From NCBI GenBank assembly GCA_964354375.1, contig CAYGZQ010000089.1:1-11703 (forward strand): 11,703 nucleotides of DNA, in the 5' to 3' direction. Below are positions 6,838 through 11,703 of this stretch, piece by piece (the first letter of the stretch is position 1; each line of letters begins with the position of its first letter). The notes beneath the pieces are model-generated. The model was not told the origin of the DNA and did not search any database. It worked only from the letters and a program-made list of their open reading frames with translations. Both the position numbers and the translations under genes were made by a program. The stretch is from CAYGZQ01 sp964354375 [NCBI: uncultured Planctomycetota bacterium] (GTDB lineage: Bacteria; JAJVIF01; JAPKYR01).

Positions 6838-9071
6838 TCGAAGTATCCTCCGCCTTCCATTGCCCTGTAGCAGTCATACACTGCGTCAAGCCAGTTGGTT
6901 TGGTTCGCCAGAGCTTGCCGAAAAGCCTGATTGCAGCATTCCTCGTGCCGCCAACGGTCAGGATCATCCGGTCCCTTCTGCCCAGACATACAATCAACGT
7001 AATGCTCGCAGAAACACTGTTGCAGAATCGCTGTCGCGCCAACTGCTGCAACCGCTTGCATCCAACTCAAGAAGAGATGGCCAACGAGCTGGATCCCGAT
7101 ACAACTTAAGACACATTGCACCCATAGGGGTCGGTCTATTAACACACCCTGACACTTGACAAGGCATGACGCATACCCCGCATATCCAAGAATCTCTTGC
7201 AGCTTCTCCCACAGCAGTTCATATTCCAGTGCGCAGTGACTTATAGCCTTCATCATGCACTCATATATTCTGCCTGGCTGCGGCCTTCGCCACCAAGGAA
7301 TGCGCTCCCAGCCGCTTTCTTCTCCCCATCGCATACGCAGGGGCTCGGGCAATTCGACCGGTTGTCCACCTACGTAGGGGCGATTTTCGGAAGGAATGGG
7401 ATGGGTCGACCCATCACACCTGACGCAGCCCTCGCAGGAAAACATTCCTGCAAGGCACGGAAATGGCTTGAGGGTCTCGAACTCTGCCCTCGTGAAGCAG
7501 CCGTACGACCCAGCCGTCTTCGTGTTCTCAGGACAAACGCATATGTAACACCAGGGGTCGCCGAAACCGGCTGCGTCCGCCTTAGCCGTCCAAGCGCCCA
7601 TCATCGACATGGGCCTTCCGTTTCCCCCACTGCAGGATCCGCAGCCGGATGAGCCGCCACCGTTACGCACCGGCACACCATTACCAACCAATGCTCCTCC
7701 GCTGATCGAGCCCCCAAAGCCGAGAGCTGCGAGGGCGCCGGCGGGCGGGGAGTTCAGCAGCATGCCGCCGAGGGCGGGGAGCTGATGCACGGGGCCGGAT
7801 TGGACGAGCGAGTCGTAGCCGAGGGAGGAGGTGCCGAGCTCGGTGCCTCCGCCGTAGGATTCGACGTACGAATTGGGCTTGGCGAGATTCGATATGTTGT
7901 TGAACGATCCGGTAGTGAGCCCGGGGCTCATGCGAGGATTGTCGTTGAGACGCTCGCCCGACGCGGTGCGCAGAGTGCGCGTGATCGTTGTGGACGAACC
8001 CGACGGAGTGCGCGACGCCACATCCGCGCCGTCGTTGAAGAGGAGATGCGAATCCCAGCCGCCCACGCCGTTGTTCACCTTCTGCCTGATGCCGTCCGGC
8101 TTGCGGAGATAGTCGATGTCGCAGCGGCCGTAGGAGTAGATCCACGATCCATTACCGCTAGCGGTGAACTTATGCTCCTGCGCGAGCGCGGGGCCGTCAT
8201 ATACGAAGCGCTTCAAGTCCGCATCCCAGTCGCCAGTCACAGAGTCATCATTCCATCTCTGCCAAATGCGACCCATGCCATCATACCATATGTTCCCGCG
8301 AACGTTGAGTCCGCTCGGGTAGGTGTGCGTCTTCAACCGGTTCTTGCGGTCGAAACTGAACGTCCACTGCGCGCGGAACACGATCTTGTAGTTCGTCCCG
8401 CTGATCGTCCGGTACGCGTCCAGTTTCTTCGTCCCGGTCATATCGTTGTTGGTGTTGTAGCTATATGAACCTGCAGTGTCCACAGTGACATTCGCAGCCG
8501 TGGTCGGGATCGAGAACCCCGTCAACTGCCCGCCCCGCGCGTACGTCCGCTGCTCCGTGAACGCGAACCCATCGACATCATAATACTTGATTTCCGTCGG
8601 ATTGCCCATGAGGTCGTAGGTCGTCCTCGTCTCGCGCGTGATGAGCAGCCTCTTCGCGGTCTTGTCGTACTGCCAGATGCGCTCGATCGCGAGCCGCCCC
8701 ATCCCGTCGTACTCGTAGTCGCCCTCGAAGAAGATGTCATCCTCATTGACGGGATTATTGCGGACTTGTTTCTTCCTCAGGCGGCCCATTTCATCGTACG
8801 CATATTCTACCACATACTTCTCGGGCCCGTACGTCGCCTGGTCGCTCGACGTCTGATCGACCACCGCGACCCGCGCGAGCCGTCCGTCCGCCGCGTAATC
8901 GTAGCGTTGCTCGAGCTGCGGCTTGTCCTTGCCGGACGCGTTCGGATAGATCACGCGCTCGATCCGACCTATGCGATCCCGCCGGACGAAATACGGTTCA
9001 CCCTCGCCGGCCATGATCCGGGCGCCCGCGACGCGCCCGACGGCCTCAACCCCGCCGGTCATGCCGTACAT
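6834..9071 (-). CDS. RHS-C: long 5'-truncated RHS fragment with a cysteine-rich, membrane-like tip
   Basis: The longest RHS piece: 745 residues from the ATG at 9071. The frame is open to an in-frame TGA at 9096-9098, and RHS-like sequence (EPQRYMYGMTG) begins before that ATG, which has no ribosome site. It is therefore probably a displaced 3' end. YD-type repeats are visible at about 56-70, 89-103, 118-132, 151-165, 238-250, 262-275 and 288-302. The core ends at residue 445 (HQLPALGGMLLNSPPAG). The tip (446-745) has a Gly/Ser-rich linker with CGSC (477-480), CxxCxC (508-513), a paired-cysteine segment at 546-552, a hydrophobic stretch (about 649-685) long enough for one or two membrane helices, and a C-terminal CCNQAF segment (712-717) like the last module of the type A tips. 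It has 22 cysteines. The usual RHS hallmark RYYDP...DPxG is absent. The stop overlaps the lipoprotein start. Confidence 0.83.
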   Translation of the reverse strand: MYGMTGGVEAVGRVAGARIMAGEGEPYFVRRDRIGRIERVIYPNASGKDKPQLEQRYDYAADGRLARVAVVDQTSSDQATYGPEKYVVEYAYDEMGRLRKKQVRNNPVNEDDIFFEGDYEYDGMGRLAIERIWQYDKTAKRLLITRETRTTYDLMGNPTEIKYYDVDGFAFTEQRTYARGGQLTGFSIPTTAANVTVDTAGSYSYNTNNDMTGTKKLDAYRTISGTNYKIVFRAQWTFSFDRKNRLKTHTYPSGLNVRGNIWYDGMGRIWQRWNDDSVTGDWDADLKRFVYDGPALAQEHKFTASGNGSWIYSYGRCDIDYLRKPDGIRQKVNNGVGGWDSHLLFNDGADVASRTPSGSSTTITRTLRTASGERLNDNPRMSPGLTTGSFNNISNLAKPNSYVESYGGGTELGTSSLGYDSLVQSGPVHQLPALGGMLLNSPPAGALAALGFGGSISGGALVGNGVPVRNGGGSSGCGSCSGGNGRPMSMMGAWTAKADAAGFGDPWCYICVCPENTKTAGSYGCFTRAEFETLKPFPCLAGMFSCEGCVRCDGSTHPIPSENRPYVGGQPVELPEPLRMRWGEESGWERIPWWRRPQPGRIYECMMKAISHCALEYELLWEKLQEILGYAGYASCLVKCQGVLIDRPLWVQCVLSCIGIQLVGHLFLSWMQAVAAVGATAILQQCFCEHYVDCMSGQKGPDDPDRWRHEECCNQAFRQALANQTNWLDAVYDCYRAMEGGGYFE
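6847..6851 (-). promoter_or_regulatory. Shine-Dalgarno site of the small lipoprotein, inside RHS-C
   Basis: The reverse strand reads GGAGG, 9 bases before the ATG at 6837 and within the last codons of RHS-C. Together with the ATGA overlap it supports both the start choice and translational coupling. Confidence 0.75.
7017..7121 (-). other. Hydrophobic, membrane-like stretch in the RHS-C tip
   Basis: RHS-C residues 651-685 are almost free of charge (including CIGIQLVGHLFLSWMQAVAA) and flanked by cysteines. They could form a transmembrane or pore-forming hairpin, or a buried helix. None of the other tips in the window has such a stretch. Confidence 0.5.
7737..8562 (-). repeat. 826-bp direct repeat of RHS core, copy 2
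   Basis: Matches 2191-3016 in RHS-A with no net gap. On the tip side the similarity is lost immediately after the PPAG codons, where RHS-C continues into its own tip. On the other side RHS-C continues with further RHS core, whereas RHS-A is truncated. Confidence 0.9.
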
Positions 9072-9095
9072 GTAGCGCTGCGGCTCGGCGCAATG

Positions 9096-9226
9096 TCATT
9101 GGTTGAGGCGGATGAATGCCTGCAAACCGATTGTTGGCGAGTGAAGAACTGGACTGACGACGCGTGAGTCCTGTAGCAGGAGACAGGTCATGGGTTGGCG
9201 CCGAACGTAAGTAGGAGAGACAGTTG
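9096..9226. other. 131-base spacer between P3 and RHS-C
   Basis: This is the longest non-coding stretch in the window. No ribosome site, convincing promoter, tRNA or repeat is visible. A small inverted repeat (TCCTG, three-base loop, CAGGA on the reverse strand) has no T-run and is not called a terminator. It ends where RHS-like sequence starts, so it probably marks a recombination junction. Confidence 0.5.
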
Positions 9227-10630
9227 TTAGTCCGGATTGGCATAAAACAGAAATGCGTCACGGACCTCAGAGGATATATCCCCGTTGCCAAACTCGAATT
9301 CTTTCGCCGTGGCCTCAGAAGGGATATCGCATGCGACGAACACGGAGCCGCTTGGGAGGACTGCAAAGCTGGGCTGACCCTTCGAGATCCATGAGCTATA
9401 TGACTGGAAAGCTCCGTTGCTGTCGAATCTAGCCACGAATCTGGTCGCCCCACCAGTTTGACCCAGTGATCGAACAGGGCCAAAATCGCAGGCGCCCTCA
9501 CATACTCCTTGCACGAAGATGTCGCCCGGTCTGCCCACTTGCACACTCTGGCCCGACTGCTTGCCGGGCCCTCCCCAGCTTGCCATCCAACGGTACTCTC
9601 CCGATTCAGTGAACTTCATCAAGAAAGCGTCACTCTCCCCAGCTGATTCGAGCCGGATCCGTGAACGAGCGGGATGCCTGAGATACATGGCCCCTGAGCA
9701 CGCTCCTGTCACATAGATGTTGCCCTGAGAATCAAAGATGATGGAAAAAGCGCTGTCGCGAAATTCACCTCCCCATGTGGACGCCCACTTCGGGGCTCCA
9801 TCTTCATTACAGGCCAGGAGGAAGCAGTCGATTTGGCCCTCGGAAACATAAGGTTGTTCCTCCAAGACTAAATGGAAATCCTGGATCTCTGCGAAACAGC
9901 CGCAAAGAAGAGGCTCATCCTGAGGAGATATTGCGAGACCAGGACGAAACTCTATTCTGCGTGACAGGGGCCATGTCTTTTCCCATACTGCCTCACCGGA
10001 AGGAGCAAGCTTCTTGAGAAAAAGCGCATCCAATCGACGGCCTCTACTGACTTCCTCATTCGCCAAGCTCGAGTCCCCCCAAACCTGTCCAGCCACGTAG
10101 ACGTTTTCCGACGAATCAACTGCTATCGCCGAAGGCCGGGCATCGCCGGGTTCGCTAAATGCTGTTTGCCAGACCAGTCTCCCATCGCGGTCGAATCTCA
10201 AAACAATGACATCATGTTGATCCAAATCTGCTCCACTTGCCAGCGCTGCCTCGCCGCCGCAAGTTCCTGTGACGAAGAGACTACCCTTGTCGGAGACACT
10301 TCCCGCCTCCAGGAGGTGGATTTCCGGCTTCACGAGGACGGACAGATTCTGCAACCACCTCACCGAAAGATTCGGCTCGTAGCAGACCACGAAGTACTGA
10401 TTGTCCTGGCAGGAGTACACAGAATCAAATGACACCTTGCCCGTGGCTTGGCAACCTGTGAACACATGTCCGTCCTGAGCCGCTGCTAAAAAACAGGTGA
10501 ATCCTGGTGCAAGGTCGTTCTCACTTGCCCCCATCCGCACTCCAGCTTCGCGGGCGCAACACGGCAGCTCAACCAACGTTACTAGAAGTGCCAGGAGGAC
10601 AGGGTGTTGCCTGCATGCCCGATTCAACAT
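9227..10630 (-). CDS. P3: exported SBBP-type beta-propeller protein
   Basis: A 467-residue protein. A basic start (residues 4-7) and a hydrophobic segment (VLLALLVTLVEL, 11-22) before PCCA suggest a signal peptide; no good lipobox is seen. SBBP-like repeats are clear at 118-123 (LFVTGT), 177-181 (VYVAG), 279-289 (GAPKWASTWGG), 305-310 (IYVTGA), 335-354 (DAFLMKFTESGEYRWMASWG) and 371-385 (IFVQGVCEGACDFGP), ending DAFLFYANPD. The ATG at 10630 has GGGAGG 3 bases upstream, a tight spacing. A second site, AGGAGG, overlapping the RHS-D stop serves an 11-codon leader frame that ends across the P3 start. P3 lies 36 bases after RHS-D. Its role is unknown; it is a family-level paralogue of P1 and P2 and, like P2, follows a type A tip. 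Confidence 0.84.
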   Translation of the reverse strand: MLNRACRQHPVLLALLVTLVELPCCAREAGVRMGASENDLAPGFTCFLAAAQDGHVFTGCQATGKVSFDSVYSCQDNQYFVVCYEPNLSVRWLQNLSVLVKPEIHLLEAGSVSDKGSLFVTGTCGGEAALASGADLDQHDVIVLRFDRDGRLVWQTAFSEPGDARPSAIAVDSSENVYVAGQVWGDSSLANEEVSRGRRLDALFLKKLAPSGEAVWEKTWPLSRRIEFRPGLAISPQDEPLLCGCFAEIQDFHLVLEEQPYVSEGQIDCFLLACNEDGAPKWASTWGGEFRDSAFSIIFDSQGNIYVTGACSGAMYLRHPARSRIRLESAGESDAFLMKFTESGEYRWMASWGGPGKQSGQSVQVGRPGDIFVQGVCEGACDFGPVRSLGQTGGATRFVARFDSNGAFQSYSSWISKGQPSFAVLPSGSVFVACDIPSEATAKEFEFGNGDISSEVRDAFLFYANPD

Positions 10631-10659
10631 TGGCCTCCCATGTGCTTGATGTGTTCCAT
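10624..10659 (-). CDS. Possible 11-residue leader peptide overlapping the P3 start
   Basis: The reverse strand has AGGAGG (10663-10668, overlapping the TAG of RHS-D), then ATG at 10659, and an 11-codon frame MEHIKHMGGQC ending in a TGA at 10624-10626. That TGA lies just inside the P3 start codon region (ATGTTGA). It could couple translation of RHS-D, leader and P3, or it could mean that a frameshift has separated an older P3 start from the gene. It is too short to judge by composition. Confidence 0.3.
   Translation of the reverse strand: MEHIKHMGGQC
10634..10639 (-). promoter_or_regulatory. Shine-Dalgarno site of P3
   Basis: The reverse strand reads GGGAGG, 3 bases before the ATG at 10630. 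The match is strong but the spacing is short. It lies inside the putative leader frame. Confidence 0.55.
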
Positions 10660-10666
10660 GTTCCTC

Positions 10667-11703
10667 CTAACCCGTAATCTGACTCGGATCGGCCCCGTAC
10701 TCTCTGACATATCCGTTCCACAGCTGAGGGCCAAGATCCGGACAGTCATAGCAGCATCTTAGGTTAATGAGGAACCGATTCAGGTAACCAGACTGCAACA
10801 TGTGCCTCCCGAACGCCTGCTCGCAACATGTCGAGTCCTCGTCATCCCATCCGAATTCTCTCATTACCGCCTCGCAACAAGCGGTGTTGTTCAGTCCTTG
10901 GAAGTGATGAAAGATAAAGTCCTCCAGCCAGTCCACGAATCCAGGATCATTGAAGCTCCCATTATTAATCGCATCCTGAATGTCCTCAAGGATCTGCCGA
11001 ACACAATCAATGAAATCCTCAATGTCCCCGTACTCGTTCGCGCAGGCAATAAGCTGCGCAATGAAGCCAACTGCTCCAGATATCTCGCCAAAGTCCTTCA
11101 GAGCTTGGAGCAGAATACCCTTCATGCCCCCACTACATTCCTCGTCATAAATCATGGCGGTTCCAGCTCTCACGTAATTGGTCTTGTCTGGATCCCACTT
11201 ATAGGAGCAACAACGGAAACGGCACTCGTTTATATGGATCGCCTCGGGCTCGCAGTCGATCCATAAATAATCAACGTGCGTCCCGCAACACAGAAGACAC
11301 CATTCAGAGAATTCGTTATTAAGCCGCCGTTGAACGACCCAATCGGTATCCACAGGCATCTTTTCCCACCAGTTCTCAAGGCAACACTCAGGGCAATCAT
11401 ACTGATCCGGTGTCGGATCGCTTGCCTCGAACAGGCCGCCAAGCCCCAGAAGCCGCCTGATAGTCTCTCCAAACCCTATGCGTCCCCCGCCAGACAGCAA
11501 ACCACCGATCGATGGCAGCATAGCAGGCATCGTCGAGGGTACGACCGGCTGAAAGCCCATCATAGATCCGAGGAGCATGCCGCCGAGAGCGGGGAGCTGG
11601 TGCACGGGGCCGGATTGGATAAGTGCATCGAAGCCTTGCGTGCGGGGGTTGGTGGTGCCGCCGCCGTAGGCTTCGGTGAAGGCACCGTGCGCGCCGAGGC
11701 GGG
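10667..11703 (-). CDS. RHS-D: RHS fragment with a 20-cysteine tip (type A), runs off the right edge
   Basis: The C-terminal part of an RHS gene whose upstream part lies outside the window. The frame is open to the edge, where it reads RLGAHGAFTEAYGGGTTN, closely matching RHS-B residues 162-179. The GTG at 11605 is the valine of SGPVHQLP, not a start. After HQLPALGGMLL the protein enters a Gly/Met/Pro linker, then the same cysteine-rich domain as RHS-B. Counted from that GTG, cysteines are at 71, 74, 75, 103, 106, 107, 118, 128, 132, 133, 157, 188, 201, 243, 244, 260, 261, 284, 285 and 288. The tail after the last cysteine is about 24 residues. P3 follows after 36 bases, with a ribosome site overlapping the TAG stop. 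Whether this copy has an intact 5' end cannot be seen. Confidence 0.83.
   Translation of the reverse strand, partial: RLGAHGAFTEAYGGGTTNPRTQGFDALIQSGPVHQLPALGGMLLGSMMGFQPVVPSTMPAMLPSIGGLLSGGGRIGFGETIRRLLGLGGLFEASDPTPDQYDCPECCLENWWEKMPVDTDWVVQRRLNNEFSEWCLLCCGTHVDYLWIDCEPEAIHINECRFRCCSYKWDPDKTNYVRAGTAMIYDEECSGGMKGILLQALKDFGEISGAVGFIAQLIACANEYGDIEDFIDCVRQILEDIQDAINNGSFNDPGFVDWLEDFIFHHFQGLNNTACCEAVMREFGWDDEDSTCCEQAFGRHMLQSGYLNRFLINLRCCYDCPDLGPQLWNGYVREYGADPSQITG
10742..11395 (-). other. Cysteine-rich tip domain, type A, copy in RHS-D
   Basis: This 218-residue domain runs from the first CxxCC to the final CCxxC, almost the same length as the 215 residues in RHS-B. The order of the cysteine groups is identical, while most other residues differ, which suggests selection on the cysteine framework. 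The segment between 157 and 243 is acidic and helix-like, with DWLEDF before ACCEA, as DWLNK precedes HCCEA in RHS-B. Confidence 0.8.

Noticed and set aside
7785-8468. Long plus-strand open frame of 227 codons
   Set aside because: It is exactly antisense to the conserved RHS-C core, and similar antisense frames appear opposite RHS-A (2500-2922) and RHS-B (5902-6270). They follow from the G+C-rich codon pattern of the core, and none has a ribosome site.
4654-9071. Known toxin motifs (HNH, nuclease, deaminase or metalloprotease) in the RHS tips
   Set aside because: I looked for typical histidine/aspartate/glutamate motifs and saw none in a convincing setting. The tips are therefore described only by cysteine pattern and hydrophobicity.
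9046-9546. Minus-strand frame of 166 codons spanning the end of P3 and the spacer
   Set aside because: It overlaps P3 in another frame, looks like arbitrary sequence, and its RHS end is the core read out of frame.
1-11703. CRISPR array, tRNA, rRNA, insertion sequence or integrase
   Set aside because: No short regularly spaced repeats, no cloverleaf-like segment and no transposase or recombinase motif were seen. The repeats present are long coding copies of the RHS core.

Overview
The window (about 11.7 kb) is a tandem array on the minus strand. It contains pieces of five RHS/YD-repeat genes, each cut off at its 5' end. Every piece whose end is visible is followed within about 40 bases by a gene for an exported protein. 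No plus-strand gene is supported. There are no rRNA, tRNA, CRISPR, transposase or integrase signals.

The organism cannot be named from this sequence. The genes use ordinary bacterial starts with good GGAGG-type Shine-Dalgarno sites. The array pairs large YD-repeat proteins, cysteine-rich C-terminal tips and SBBP-type beta-propeller proteins. That would fit a free-living environmental bacterium with a large secretome, perhaps in or near the Planctomycetes/PVC or a candidate phylum, but this is a weak inference. By eye the RHS cores are clearly richer in G+C than the tips and partner genes, so the region is a compositional mosaic.

Layout in transcription order, right to left. RHS-D (runs off the right edge, ends 10667) carries a 20-cysteine tip and is followed by propeller gene P3 (10630-9227). 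RHS-C (about 9095-6834, the longest core) carries a different cysteine-rich tip with a membrane-like hydrophobic stretch, and its stop overlaps the start of a small lipoprotein gene (6837-6292). RHS-B (about 6205-4654) has the same 20-cysteine tip family as RHS-D and is followed by propeller gene P2 (4629-3082). RHS-A (about 3016-1537) has a glycine-rich linker and an 18-cysteine tip, and is followed by propeller gene P1 (1509-115). A fifth fragment, RHS-E, begins near base 60 and runs off the left edge.

The arrangement recalls known rhs and polymorphic-toxin loci, where displaced C-terminal modules, each with a partner gene, pile up behind a full-length gene. Here each fragment enters the shared RHS core at a different point and lacks a recognisable start and ribosome site, while the partner genes do have them. 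RHS-A and RHS-C share an almost gap-free 826-bp block that ends abruptly where the tips begin. The array therefore looks like a store of interchangeable tip-plus-partner modules. Whether the tips are toxins, and whether the propeller proteins and lipoprotein are immunity, export or binding partners, cannot be decided from sequence alone. No known toxin catalytic motif was recognised.
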